Under the pieces are notes generated by a model. It made no database searches, was not told the DNA's origin, and saw only the letters and a program-made list of their open reading frames with translations. A stretch of 64,000 nucleotides of DNA from contig JASKMD010000003.1 in the NCBI GenBank assembly GCA_030144725.1, forward strand, positions 17,744,469 through 17,808,468. Reading direction: 5' to 3'. Below are positions 11,465 to 33,456 of the stretch, in pieces; positions within the stretch are counted from its first letter, which is position 1; the number at the start of each line of letters is the position of its first letter. Origin of the DNA: Haematococcus lacustris. Its lineage: Eukaryota; Chlorophyta; Chlorophyceae; Chlamydomonadales; Haematococcaceae. The position numbers and the translations under genes are program-made.

Positions 11465-11812
11465 TGTTAGAGTATAGCCGGGGCAGCAGTATACATGGCT
11501 GGCGACGGAGGCCAGAATCTATTCCGACAGTGGTAGTGGCTGCGTAGTGGCTGTTGCTGATGCTTTCGTACTCTAGAAGTCGCGCGCTTCAGACATCGAG
11601 TAGCCAGGATCCCTCCTTACATGTCTCAGTCTTGAACTACATTCTTCTCAGCTCTCAAATCAGTGATCCCCAATCCAATCCATAAAACTCCCAAGGCCTG
11701 GTTGGTCTCAGCTTAAGTAAACCGAAAGTCACATCTCACGCATGCAAGGCTAAAAAGACTTGCAAGCGCATTCAAAGCTCATGCATACCAGGTCTGAAGT
11801 TGAACTGTAACA
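11465..11812 (-). repeat. LTR (5' LTR of the minus-strand element)
   Basis: It is nearly identical to 9065-9412 (one T/A difference seen in the CATAAA(T/A)CTCCC stretch). Confidence 0.9.
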
Positions 11813-11817
11813 TAGCA

Positions 11818-13149
11818 CCAAGAAGGAGGTACCACCAATTCTGAGTCTTCTGCCCACCTACTTCCCCCCCCTCCCCTCCCCCCCCACCCCACGACACACG
11901 CTGGAGCTTGGAGCGGGCAGCCTGAAGCGCACAGCCTGGAGCTGGACGTTGTTGTGTTGTGTTGTGTGTGTTGTGTTGTGTCACCTTGTTGTTAGGGTAC
12001 CCTCCCACCCCCCCCTTAAGTCTAGCCCAGCCCAGCCCAGCCCAGCCCACTCCAGCCCAGCCTAGCCTAGCCCAGCCCACCCCAGCCAAGCCTAGCCTAG
12101 CCCAGCCAAGCCCAGCCTGGTTTGGTGCCATGGGGCATCGGCAGCAAGGCAAAGTGCTTAGCAGTCCTGTAGTGAGTGTTAGCTATAGCAAGGAGGTGCA
12201 GCCAGTCCTTGCTTGTTGTGCACATAGCATAGGTGGTGTGTGAGGCATGAGTCATTGTGTTGTGGTGGTGGTGGTGTGTTGTTGAGGTGTTGTTGTGTTG
12301 TGTGGTGTTGCCACCTTCTTACATCAATGCATGTGCTTGGCATCAGCGATACATGTCTTTTGTAGTGGTGTTGCAAGGCGTTTGAGCATCGAGACATGTA
12401 TTGCTGTAACTATTTTGCGTGACATGTCCCTGCTAAAGTTGAGGGAGAAGGTTGAGGCACCACGGCACATGTAACACTGAAAGCCAGAGCCATCCCGAGC
12501 CGTCCCAACAACATAGTGCCAAGTGATGATGTTGTGCTGCCATGAGTGATGCAAAGACGTAAATGAGGTAAGGGGTGCCAGATGGCTGACTTGCGAGCAT
12601 AATCACAAATTATATGCTCCATGCACTGGCATGCAAGCAAGCGTACTGCACTTGTGCCGTTGGCTTACGGCGTCGCCTTAAGATGTGCGTGAGTCTTTTA
12701 GAAGCGGAAAGCACAGGTCAGGTTTGGGCGGGCGCCGATCTGAGCTAGTGTTTTGCGGCTGCTGGGTGCCGCATATGCCTGTTACACCCGACTGCGTCAA
12801 TACTTTGTCACGAGCTTCACGCAGATTCGCGCCCCAGACCGTCTCACATTTGCGGGGCCAATGGCGGGGGTGACCATGAGTCCATGTGACCAAGCACATG
12901 TCGAAGAGGCCGACTGCTAGCATTGCCAGCAACTACAAACGTATCCTTGGCTTAGCACGCATGCAGCATAGCACATTGGGCCAGCGGTTGACCGTGCCCC
13001 ATGCTGCTGGCGTGGACAGCGCCCATGGCCTCGGGCAGCCCATCAACCCGAGTCGCTGTGGACAGGCGCCGCCCGTCGCGAGAAGGGGCTGCCACAGTGC
13101 ACCACGCCGGCAGTGGGCTGCCTAAACGGCCTGTTCAGCGGTTAGCCGC
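11818..13149. other. Intergenic with short simple repeats
   Basis: The interval holds a (CCCAG)n/(CCTAG)n tract at about 12022-12118, TTGTG-rich tracts (11950-11980, 12255-12300) and a segment near 12302-12420 resembling sequence near 48300-48440 (shared CACCTTCTT and CGAGACATGTA motifs), so a dispersed repeat is likely. No gene is recognised. Confidence 0.5.
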
Positions 13150-14214
13150 TCAGCAGCTGTTGCACTTGAGGACGCCATCGCAGTTGCGCACACTAGGGCA
13201 AGACCTGGCACCGCTCAGCCAAGCTGACCAGACCTTGCCGTCGTCGTCCACGCAGGTGGTGCAGTAGAACTTGGTGGCGCTGACCCAGTAGCAGCCCTGG
13301 CATGTCCGGGCGTAGGGCCCGGCAGGTGTGACCGTGGGCCGCGGGGTCACAGTCGCGCAGTCGCGCGTGCATTGCAGCTGGCCCCCGCAGTTGGCCACAT
13401 GCGGGCAACTCCCGCTGGTGTCCAGCAGGCTGGTCCGACGGCTGGTTGCGCCGAGGCAGTCGCAGCGCAGAATGCCGCCCGCGGACAGCTTGCATGTGTC
13501 GCAGCTGGCGGTGTAGCTGCCGACAGGCAAGACTCTTGCGGTGGCAGGGGCAGGGGCAGTGCCAGGTGGGTCGCCCAGCAGCCGGCGCCCTCCGTTGCTG
13601 TTGCTGCTGGCCTGGGCACTTGCTGATGCCTTGCTGCTGCCACCACCGTACGAGTCAGCACGTGCAGTTGCCTTGGTATCAGCTTGGCTGTAGCCATAAG
13701 GCCCCTGCAAGCAGACATTGGCAATGAGTCAGGCCATGCATGCCACATCACGCCCATGCACGGCATAGTCTGGGTGGGTGTGCAACTGACTGGGTCAGGC
13801 TGCTGCTGCAATGCTGGCCAGGGCTGGCCATGGCTGGCCAGGGATGGGGCAAGGAGGCGCACTCACCGCATTGCTGATGGCACGGGCAGAGGCGGAAGCG
13901 GAGGCTGACGAGCCAGACTTGTCGTGGTGTAGCACAGGACCTGTAGCGCCGGACCATGAACATGGCCAGCATCAGTTGGAGCACGCGCCCGTCAGTCCTA
14001 GTAAGGATGTGCAGTTGTGGAGGCGGGCTGGTGCAGTCACGCCCGTGTGCAGCCAGGCTGACGGCGACGCAGCTAGGCATCGCGTGTGATACGGCACGCA
14101 CTAGGTAGGTGGCGGCCACTGACCTGACCTCGGAAGGCACCTGGCACCTGACAAGCAAAGGGCCACCATCAGCAGAAGCGGGGCTACCATCGCAGTCGCC
14201 TTAGCGCTCCTCAT
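13150..14214 (-). CDS. Secreted cyanovirin-N homology (CVNH) domain protein
   Basis: Three exons on the minus strand (14148-14214, 13867-13940, 13150-13704) join in phase to give about 231 residues. Exon 1 is a signal peptide: a basic MRSAKAT start, then a hydrophobic core (APLLLMVALCLSG). Next comes a Ser/Ala-rich linker (SGSSASASASARA) and a Gly/Ser-rich stretch. The C-terminal half has two related motifs of the CVNH pattern: GSYTASCDTCKLSAGGILRC ending in NCGGQLQC, and GPYARTCQGCYWVSA ending in NCDGVLKC. CVNH folds are built from such tandem repeats and bind mannose-rich glycans in known members; carbohydrate binding here is inference. It is unusually Cys-rich for the family, which suits secretion to the wall or matrix. 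The start was chosen because it gives a clean signal peptide; an upstream in-frame Met would spoil it. Confidence 0.75.
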
Positions 14215-14892
14215 CCTGCAAACCGCACAACGCCACGGCACTGTCAGTCCCACGCACTGACGATGCCATCCACCCCAAAGCAGCTGCGCAAGTCCGCTAG
14301 CTTCCAACTGACGAATAAGACGAGACGTCCCCCGCCCTGTCCAGGCTGCAGTGGCGTGAACGATTCAGCAAGGAGCGGCGAATTCTTGGCAGCTTGCATC
14401 GCACCTGGTAACCGTCACGCGACTCGGGGGGCAAACAAGGGCAAGTCTGCAAGGAAGAGCGACAGCAGGAGGATGTCTAGATGCACGCGACGAATGTGTT
14501 GTGCAGCCTGGCAGACGCGTTGAGCAGGAAAGTGTAATGTGAGTGAGGCGGGGTAAGCAGGTGTCGGGCAGGTGCTGTGGCGGCGAGTGCACCGCAGGTT
14601 TGACTAGTCAGAGCCCTTCGCACCGGCGTTCATGTCATGAGTATGGTGGGCACGACTTGAGGAGCTCGGGTTACAGCGCGGACAGAGTGTGAAACGAGGC
14701 ATAGTCCAGGTGGTTGACGGCCGCGACTGGACCGAAGGGGCGTGCGCTAGGAAATCGTTCGCCGCTTCCGAATGCGTTTGTTGTTTTCTGTGCAAGGTGC
14801 TCCGAAGCAAGCCAGACGCACTGAGCACAGGAGTTCACGGTTTACATACACCTTTCTTCTCATATCACGTCGACTGAGTACTTTAGGATCTG

Positions 14893-14945
14893 TGAGGGTT
14901 AGGGCGTTAAGGGGGTTGAGTTACCCTAAACCCTAACCCTAGTTT
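14893..14945. repeat. Interstitial telomere-like motif
   Basis: Short GGGTTAGGG-type units on one side face CCCTAAACCCTAACCCTA on the other, forming an imperfect inverted arrangement of telomere-like sequence. Confidence 0.7.
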
Positions 14946-15252
14946 CCAGGTACCTCGACTCTGAACTTTATCTGACCCCGGGTCAGCCCCCTACAATTCC
15001 AGCGCCCGGGGAATTCGCTGCTGCTGACTGCCTACCCTTGGTTTAGGTCGCCCCGCACCCTTCACCTCCTGGACCCTCCCCCTCCCCCCCACCCTAGGGG
15101 GGCCTCTGAGGGAGTTTTGGGCACTGTGGGCGGCACGGCATGTCCATTGGCTTGATCAGGCCAGGCCAGCCGGTTGGCAAGGAAAGCGCATGCACGTGAT
15201 CGTTGCACTGCAGCACATGCCTGGCTATCGCTTCACGCACCAGGCAGCCACC

Positions 15253-15298
15253 CGCCCTGGCCCTGGCCCTGGCCCTGGCCCTGGCCCTGGCCCTGGCC
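15253..15298 (+). repeat. (CCCTGG)n tract
   Basis: About seven CCCTGG units lie just downstream of the PPME1 stop codon, probably in its 3' untranslated region. Confidence 0.85.
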
Positions 15299-15329
15299 CG
15301 CAGCTGCTGGTTGTAGCGCAGCACGTGGC

Positions 15330-16737
15330 TCACAGCAGACCAGGCGCTCGCCCCGGCAGCACCGGGCCCGCCACCAGCGGCAGCACCGGCCGTGTGCCCG
15401 GTGGCGCCCGGGGCAGCACCATGGGCGGCTCGCCAATCCTGAAGTGCGCCAGGAAGTCTGCCAGGTGTCGCGCCGTGGCCTCAGCCTGGTCCTCTTGCAC
15501 CGCATGGCCAGCCTGGGGCAGCAGCACCAGCTGGAAGCGGCCCTGCGCCAGCAGCCAGCATGTGATGACAGCCAGGGGGCAGGTCAGGCAAGCCAGGGTA
15601 GGGCTGGGGGCTGGGGCCCAGTGATGGTGGCGGACACAGCAGTGGCGGGGGGCTGAGGCAGGGCAGAGGCCCCGGGAGTGGAGGTGGACAGCCCACCCGG
15701 CCTGCTGCCCTCACTGTTGGGGCGAGGCTGTGAAACAGCAGCACTCCCCCTACTCCCCCCCTGCCACCCCCTGCCCCCTGCTTCCCGCCCCCCCCCCCCC
15801 TACGCCCGTATGATACAAACAGGCGGGTGCAGGCGGACATGGCGAACCAGGGCGGGTAGCCAGCAGCCCCCCCCCCCCGCTCCCCCCTGGGGTACCACCC
15901 TGCACCTGCATCTGGCCAATGGTCAGCGCTCTGTCCAGGCGGTCAGTGCCTGCCAGGATGAGCAGCTTGGGCCCTGGCACCTGCAGCCAGGCAGGGGGGC
16001 GGGGGGCAGGGGGGCAGGGGGGAGGGGGGGCGGGGGTGCAGGGGGGAGGGCAGGAGGGCTAGGCCAACTGAGTCATGGGGCTGGAGGGCGGGGGAGGGGC
16101 TTGGGGGGCTGCCGAGCAGCAGCTGACCTGGGTCAGGCAGCAGACTAGCTGCTGTGCTGCTGCAGGCGCATGGAGCTGCTGCAGGTGGCCCAACCAAGGG
16201 GGTCAGCAAGCCTGCATGCAGCGGGGGCTGGGGGTCAGGGGGGCTGCGGGGCGCTGACCTGGAGGAAGGCGTCGCTGAGGCCGCTGTACCAGGCCTGCCA
16301 GTAAGGCTGGGTGGCCAGCAGGGGGGTGCGCCACGCCCAGGCACCGGAGCCACACACGCTGCCAGGTCCCTGCCCCCCACCCCCCCCTGGGCCTGCCCCC
16401 TCCCCTGCCGTGCCCCCTCCTGCCTGACCCGGCCTTGTTGGGTCCTCAGCTGTCCCACTTGCATCCTGCCGCTGTGACTGACCCCCTTGATGCTCACCAG
16501 CTGCTGCTGGCTCCCCCCCCCTCCTCCTGCTGCTGCTGCTGCCCCCCCTGCTGCTCCCCACCCTGCGCTGCAGCTGGCTCCTCTATCAGCTGCCTGAGCT
16601 GGGCTGGGATGGAAATGGCGGCGGCCTCCGGGCAGCGTGCCATGCCCGTGGCCAGCGCCCAGCTGACAGCCTGGGAAGCTGAGGGGAAGCTGGTCGGGCG
16701 ACTAGCCACCACACCTGACATGAAGGGCAGGGCGGCT

Positions 16738-16772
<35 letters not shown>

Positions 16773-19171
16773 GTCTGGATGCTACGTGGTCAGCCTGACG
16801 AGCACAAGGGCAGGGCCTAGGGCAGGGCAGGGCTCAGGGCAGCATTTGAGGTGAGGTCCAGCAGGGGGGGGTGAAGGGGTGGGGTGCGGGCAGCAGGGCC
16901 AGGCAGGCAGGCTGAGGCGCAGGGGGGGGTCCAGCATCACTCACCCAGGGCCGTGCCCTCAACCACATCAACCACCACAAGGCCAGCCAGGCCGGGCAGA
17001 GCGGGGGGCGGGGGGCCAGGCGGCCGTCTGCTGCCCTGTGGGGCGGTGCCCCCCGCCTGCCCTGCAGCGGGCCCTGCAGCGGCTGCCTCAGCGCAGGGGG
17101 CTGCAGGCGCGGCTGCTGAGGGGCCGGCTGCAGCCCACACCGCCATGGCGCCCCCCATGCTGTGGCCCACCAGCAGCAGGGCGGGGGCCGGAGGGGAGGA
17201 GACAGGGGCAGCGGGGGCATGGGTGGCAGGGGGGACAGCGCCTGCTGACTGCTCGGGGGCGTGGCTTGCGGGTGTTGGGGGCGAGGGTGGCGGCCCAGGT
17301 TCAGGTGTGGGGGGGTGGGGGGCGGTGCAGCGCAGCGCAGCCCACAGCTCCGCCACGTCCTGGGCTATGGTCTGGTCAGCGCCAGTACAGGGGCAGCAAC
17401 ACAAGCACAGCGTGATCAGGCTGGCAGCAGCACCAGCTGCCCCTGTCCCTGCCCTTGCCCCCCCTGCCCTTGCCCTTGCCCCTTGCCCCTGCCCTTGCCC
17501 CTCCCCTTGCCTCTCCCCTTGCTCGTGCTCGTGCCCTTGCCCTCTGCTACCGCATCTGCACCAGTGATTTTTTTTTGTGTAATACGTAACGATCGGAACC
17601 AAAAGCTCGTTTTCTAGGCCTGGCTTTCGTTACCAAACGGACCCTTGCGTTGGCTGGCCTCGGCTGCTTCGTATCCGGAAAATGTCTTTTTGTGTAACAT
17701 ATTTATACAAAAAGGAATTTTGGCATATAACAATGCTGCGATATTTGATTTTCGTAACCAGTCGGGACCAACTGCGTAACCAGCCATGTGATGGTCCTGG
17801 ACCCTTCGTGACCAGCATCAGCTTGGCTGTTTAAAAAAAAATGAACTGATCTGCACCATGACGCGCATCTGTCCTGACCCTGGTACTGGCCCTGCCTTGC
17901 CTTGCCTGACCTGACCTGATGTGAGAAGTCCGTGTCGCTGGCAGTGCGGGTCAGGCCATGACCGCGCAGGTCAGGAGCATACATGCGGTACCTGTCAGGG
18001 TCAGGGTCAGGGTCAGGGTCAGGGTCAGGGTCAGGGTCAGGGTCAGGGTCAGGGTCAGGGTCAGGGTCAGGGTCAGGGTCAGGGTCAGGGTCAGGGTCAG
18101 GGTCAGGGTCAGGGTCAGGGTCAGGGTCAGGGTCAGGGTCAGGGTCAGGGTCAGGGTCAGGGTCAGGGTCAGGGTCAGGGTCAGGGTCAGGGTCAGGGTC
18201 AGGGTCAGGGTCAGGGTCAGGGTCAGGGTCAGGGTCAGGGTCAGGGTCAGGGTCAGGGTCAGGGTCAGGGTCAGGGTCAGGGTCAGGGTCAGGGTCAGGG
18301 TCAGGGTCAGGGTCAGGGTCAGGGTCAGGGTCAGGGTCAGGGTCAGGGTCAGGGAGCAGCAGGCAGGGTGGCCCCTACTTGTGTTTTAGGCGCTGGGCCA
18401 CCAGGGACCAGGTGAGGCCAGTGTAGCCAGCGCCATGCAGGCAGAGCAGCGCAGCGGGGGCGGTGGCAGGGCCGGCACAGTACACGCTGAAGGTGCCCCT
18501 GCAGGCAGTGGGGGGAGCGGGGGCAGCTGGGCAGCTTGCTGGGTCAGAGCAGGCGGTGCCCAATGCCCTGGGATATAGGGGGTGCAGGCCGGGCCTGCTG
18601 CTGCTGCTGCTGCCATAAGGAGGACCTCAAACCCCGCAGTCCCCTGGGGCAGTTGTGGGGCCTTGCTGCTTGCTGGGTCAGGGCCAGCAGCAGCAGGCAG
18701 TGCCTAGATGGTCCAGGTGGGCTGCCAGGATGCTGAGCGCGCAGGCCAGGGGCAGGCGGTGTGATGGGCTGGGCTACTGCCAGTGCTGCCATGCAGCCAG
18801 CAGCCAGCGCACCTGCCTGGCAGCTCCACCTCCAACCGCTCGTCCCAATACTGACGCCAGGAGGTCAGGTCAGGGGCTCGCCTGCTGCGGGGGTGGTGGG
18901 TCTGGGCCTGACTGGCCTTGGTGTGGGGTCCTGCTGCAGCTGAGCAGCTGCTCAATAGTGGAGCAGGCGGGCCATCTGCTGCCTCCTCCTCCTCCACCTC
19001 CTCCTCCTCTTCCTTTCTCTCTTCCTCTGAAACGCTGGTGGCCAATGGCGAACGCTGTTGCACACACGCAGCTCGCAGGTCGGCGGTACCCAGCGCCCCG
19101 CTAAGCGCCTGCTTTCGTAAGTCGACTGATGCGCAAACTCGAGCTTTAGGCAGCGGGAAGCGATCCATCAC
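15330..19171 (-). CDS. PPME1: Protein phosphatase methylesterase 1 (PP2A demethylase), spliced
   Basis: PPME1 removes the methyl ester from the C-terminal leucine of the PP2A catalytic subunit. On the minus strand the exons read in family order: SWRQYWDERLEVELPG (N-terminal lead), LLCLHGAGYTGLTWSLVA (oxyanion-hole HG motif), YRMYAPDLRGHG, TIAQDVAEL, LLLVGHSMGGAMAVW (nucleophile Ser in GHSMGG), VVVDVVEGTAL (PME-1 signature), ASRPTSFPSASQAVSWAL, YWQAWYSGLSDAFL, LILAGTDRLDRALTIGQMQ and FQLVLLPQAGHAVQED (catalytic His). The last block and TIGQMQ separate it from generic alpha/beta hydrolases. The N-terminal extension has an acidic EEE run, and a Pro/Ala-rich insert lies between TIAQDVAEL and the nucleophile. 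The intron between 17990 and about 18382 is almost wholly a (GGGTCA)n array. The start ATG at 19171 lies 246 bp from the divergent RFC1 start. Confidence 0.92.
17995..18354 (-). repeat. (GGGTCA)60 array filling a PPME1 intron
   Basis: Sixty apparently perfect 6-bp units make up over 90 percent of an intron of about 390 bp. On the coding (minus) strand the unit is TGACCC and the 3' splice site (TGACAG) is a one-base variant of the repeat, so the array runs right into the acceptor. The upstream exon ends RLKHK and the next begins YRMYAPDLRGHG in phase. Confidence 0.95.
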
Positions 19172-19417
19172 AGTACAGAGTCAGGCATCGTCGTCGCTGG
19201 TGACCGGGAGTCGCATGTGATGTTCGTGTTTGATTTGCATGTGCCCCGCGAGCTTTGACCCAATGCAGCGCTAGAAAGCACAGCGCGACGCAGCGTTTAA
19301 TGGGTTGGCTGGCAGCGCCCCGGTCTTGACGCTCCGAACTTGACCTGAGCTGTCGTGGACGCAGACAAAGTCATGCGCAAGGGAGACATCCGCAGTTAAT
19401 CGCACACCGCGCTCGTC
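19172..19417. promoter_or_regulatory. Divergent (shared) promoter of PPME1 and RFC1
   Basis: Only 246 bp separate the start codons of PPME1 (-) and RFC1 (+), so both promoters must sit here. No clear TATA box is visible. The interval is less repetitive than its surroundings. Confidence 0.6.
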
Positions 19418-31013
<11,596 letters not shown>

Positions 31014-31300
31014 AATGGTGCGGTGGCGTACGAGGGACGAAGCTGGCGTCTGCCATGTATGCTGGCGCACCCGCATGTTTCATGATTCTCAAGACAGTCG
31101 GCACTATGATGTGGAGCAGTCTAGGAACATGTGGAGATGGTTGTGGCAGTCAGTCGCCAGACCTGCCCAGAGTGTTGAATGCATTTTTGATATGCGCGTG
31201 TTCAGCACCTTAACCACCCAAGGGGCCTCCACTGCAAGCACGAGGCTGGAGGGCAGGGCCCATTGCGCGTGACTTCCATCGCTGCATGTCAGTTGGAGCA

Positions 31301-31507
31301 TGTAGCGAACGGCTCCTCGAAGCCTAGCTCGCCTCACGGTACTTCTGTACTGCAGTGTGACATGGTGGGCGAAAGGGGCAGGTGGGCCTTCGTGCACACC
31401 TGCTTCAGAGGTTCGACTCCTCGGGGGAAACGTTCTAAACCCTGGCCGTGTCATGCTGTGGGAAAGAGGTGGTTATCGGTTATCGGCGCTGCTCTTAGCA
31501 CGCTACA
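31301..31507 (+). repeat. 5' LTR of gypsy A, with internal B-box
   Basis: The 207-bp LTR begins TGTAGCGAACGG and ends CACGCTACA. It includes GGTTCGACTCC, a perfect match to the pol III B-box, within a T-arm-like hairpin (GAGG-TTCGACT-CCTC), and upstream an inverted repeat GCAGGTG...CACCTGC. Confidence 0.95.
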
Positions 31508-31557
31508 TTTTGGTTTCCGACCGACGTTGCTACTAACGCCACTTTCTCCCTAAGCAA

Positions 31558-33408
31558 ATGACTGCCAACAAGGAGCCTCCTCCTGGAGGAGACAAACGAC
31601 AGGAGCGTCCTGCTCCTGGGAGCCAAACTCCTGGCTCCCCGCCCCCAGCGACTCCGAACGCCACTACTGGTGCTCCAGCGGGAATCCCTCCTGCGACTGG
31701 GGCGCCAACTACTGGCACGACGGTGTCTACCACCCACCCTGTTCTTCCTGTGCCTATCACAAGCCCCGCCTTCGCGGAAATCGAGAGGGTTACTGGCCTA
31801 CCACCCGCTCAGGCGATGGACCTGCTGAAGAACGTCCTGCAGACTCTGAACGCCATGACCTCCGCTCAGCCTTCGGCTGGCCCAGCGCCTTCAGCTGTTG
31901 CGGCTCCTGGAGCTGCCCCGCTCTCTTATGCAGGAGCCCTGACAGCTGCCCCGATCCTGCCTGATGTTGGCCCGTCCGCGGTTACTGCGCAATTTGACGA
32001 GATCCAGAGGCTTCGCCAGCAGCTGGTGGGAGCGAATGCGAACCTTCAGGCGTCTCAGAACGAAGCTGTCCGGATCCGAGCGGAGCTCTCTGAGATGGAG
32101 CGTCTCCAGGGCCTACAGAATGCTCTGGTGAGTGGAGAGCAGACTGTGGCAGACATACGCAACCAGTACTCGCAGTCAGCTCGTCCTGCTGTGAATGGTA
32201 GCAGTGGCACTTCTGCTGCAAAACCTGCTCCTGCTGCACCGGCCTCGTCTGGCACCACTGCACCTATTGCACCTGCCGCACCTGTTGCGCCGCACCCGCT
32301 GTCAGTAGGACAGGCGCCTTCATCTCAGGTTGCGTCACCTTTACCTGTGTCAGCCTCTCTGCCCAGGGTCAAGGTTCCAGGTCCTGAGAAATGGACTGAT
32401 CAGTGCCTCAATACCTCTCGAGTAGCAGAAATATTCTGTGAAGATCTTGAGGTCCACTGTGCATATCTGCGCATTGACCCTGCTGATGCCCTGCCAAACT
32501 TCTTGACAGGCAAAGCACGTGAGGTATGGTACCCAGCCACTAGGAATGCCCATATCCTTGCACATGGCGTTAGGCCCACCTGGTCATTCCTACGTACCTC
32601 TTTTAAAGAGATGGCTGGTGATGACCTGCGTAATGACTCAGATGTGCACCGCAGGAAGTTGCTGGATCCAGGTGCTTTACGCATGACAGCTGGTTCCACC
32701 CTCAATGCGTACATCACTGAGTTCAGGAATACCCTGACTGTTGCAGGCATGACTTGCATGGCACCTGCAATGCTTGTGGCCACCTTTATCAGGGGTCTCA
32801 CCCCTGAGCTGCAGGGACGTGTTGTGCATGACTTGGCACTCATGTCTGAACCCACCCTCACTGATGCTATTCAGGCTGCAGTGAATGGGCAGAAGGTGCT
32901 GTTTGCAGTATCCACCAGCATTGGGGGACGGCGCCCTCCTCCACCTGTAGCTGCCTTTGTGCCTCACAAGCAGATGGACCGTATCAAAGGCTTCACCGCC
33001 CCTGCTGGAGGATTTCCTCCTGCGGCCCCTCGTGGCCCCTACTGGGACGTCAGCAGCAGCAGCAGCAGTGGCCACCGTGGAAGTCGCCACAGCAGCCAGG
33101 GTGGTGGACGTCCTCCACGGCCTCCCCCCCCTGCTGCCCCTGTGTCTGATGCTCCTCCCAGGCCACCTCCTGGCCACGCCTGCCACCACTGCTGGAACCC
33201 CGCCCACTTCAGGGACTACTGCAACCTCAAGCACCTGTCTGCTGAGGAGGCCCGCCGGGTCTCTGGGTTCCCCCGCCCCTCCTCCCTGGGCCCTCCTTCT
33301 GGCCATGGTGCTGGGGACCGTCCCCCACGGGGTCCAGGCAAGCGTGACCGCAGCCCAGGCAAGGGTGGATGGAAGCAGCAGGGTGGCAAGGGTGACCGCC
33401 GCCGCTGA
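31558..33408 (+). CDS. Gag of gypsy A
   Basis: The 616-residue ORF starts with ATG 51 bp after the LTR. The N-terminal third is Pro/Ala-rich; the middle has a short coiled-coil-like stretch (RLRQQLVGANANLQ, ELSEMERLQ) and the retrotransposon capsid homology region (LTGKAREVWYPATRN, LNAYITEFRNTLTVAGM, FIRGLTPELQGRVVHD). A CX2CX4HX4C zinc knuckle (CHHCWNPAHFRDYC) near residue 540 and a basic Gly/Lys/Arg tail complete a nucleocapsid. It ends at TGA 33406-33408, in the same frame as the protease ORF that follows. Confidence 0.92.
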   Translation: MTANKEPPPGGDKRQERPAPGSQTPGSPPPATPNATTGAPAGIPPATGAPTTGTTVSTTHPVLPVPITSPAFAEIERVTGLPPAQAMDLLKNVLQTLNAMTSAQPSAGPAPSAVAAPGAAPLSYAGALTAAPILPDVGPSAVTAQFDEIQRLRQQLVGANANLQASQNEAVRIRAELSEMERLQGLQNALVSGEQTVADIRNQYSQSARPAVNGSSGTSAAKPAPAAPASSGTTAPIAPAAPVAPHPLSVGQAPSSQVASPLPVSASLPRVKVPGPEKWTDQCLNTSRVAEIFCEDLEVHCAYLRIDPADALPNFLTGKAREVWYPATRNAHILAHGVRPTWSFLRTSFKEMAGDDLRNDSDVHRRKLLDPGALRMTAGSTLNAYITEFRNTLTVAGMTCMAPAMLVATFIRGLTPELQGRVVHDLALMSEPTLTDAIQAAVNGQKVLFAVSTSIGGRRPPPPVAAFVPHKQMDRIKGFTAPAGGFPPAAPRGPYWDVSSSSSSGHRGSRHSSQGGGRPPRPPPPAAPVSDAPPRPPPGHACHHCWNPAHFRDYCNLKHLSAEEARRVSGFPRPSSLGPPSGHGAGDRPPRGPGKRDRSPGKGGWKQQGGKGDRRR

Positions 33409-33456
33409 TGTGTTGCCCAACCAGCCGGTCAGAACTGTGTTGGTGCCTGTAGCACT

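Larger units (their letters stand above)
9065..11812 (-). mobile_element. Deleted Ty3/gypsy-type LTR retrotransposon (non-autonomous)
   Basis: Two 348-bp LTRs (9065-9412 and 11465-11812) bracket an interior of about 2 kb. The 5-bp target duplication TAGCA is present at 9060-9064 and 11813-11817. Orientation is minus: next to the 9412 boundary lies a purine tract that reads GGAGTGGGGGAGAG on the minus strand (polypurine tract), and next to the 11465 boundary the minus strand reads TTTGGTTTCC, matching the primer-binding site of the other elements here. The interior keeps only a piece of pol (H2C2 zinc-finger part of integrase) and a leader-like region; no protease, reverse transcriptase or RNase H is seen. 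I find one mismatch between the LTRs, so it is young despite being coding-defective. Confidence 0.88.
14215..15329. other. Intergenic between CVNH and PPME1 3' end
   Basis: No gene is recognised. It includes the telomere-like motif at about 14893-14945 and, nearer PPME1, a (CCCTGG)n tract. Confidence 0.5.

Noticed and set aside
17921..18426. GQ/SG/RV dipeptide-repeat ORFs
   Set aside because: They are the (GGGTCA)n intron of PPME1 read on the wrong strand.
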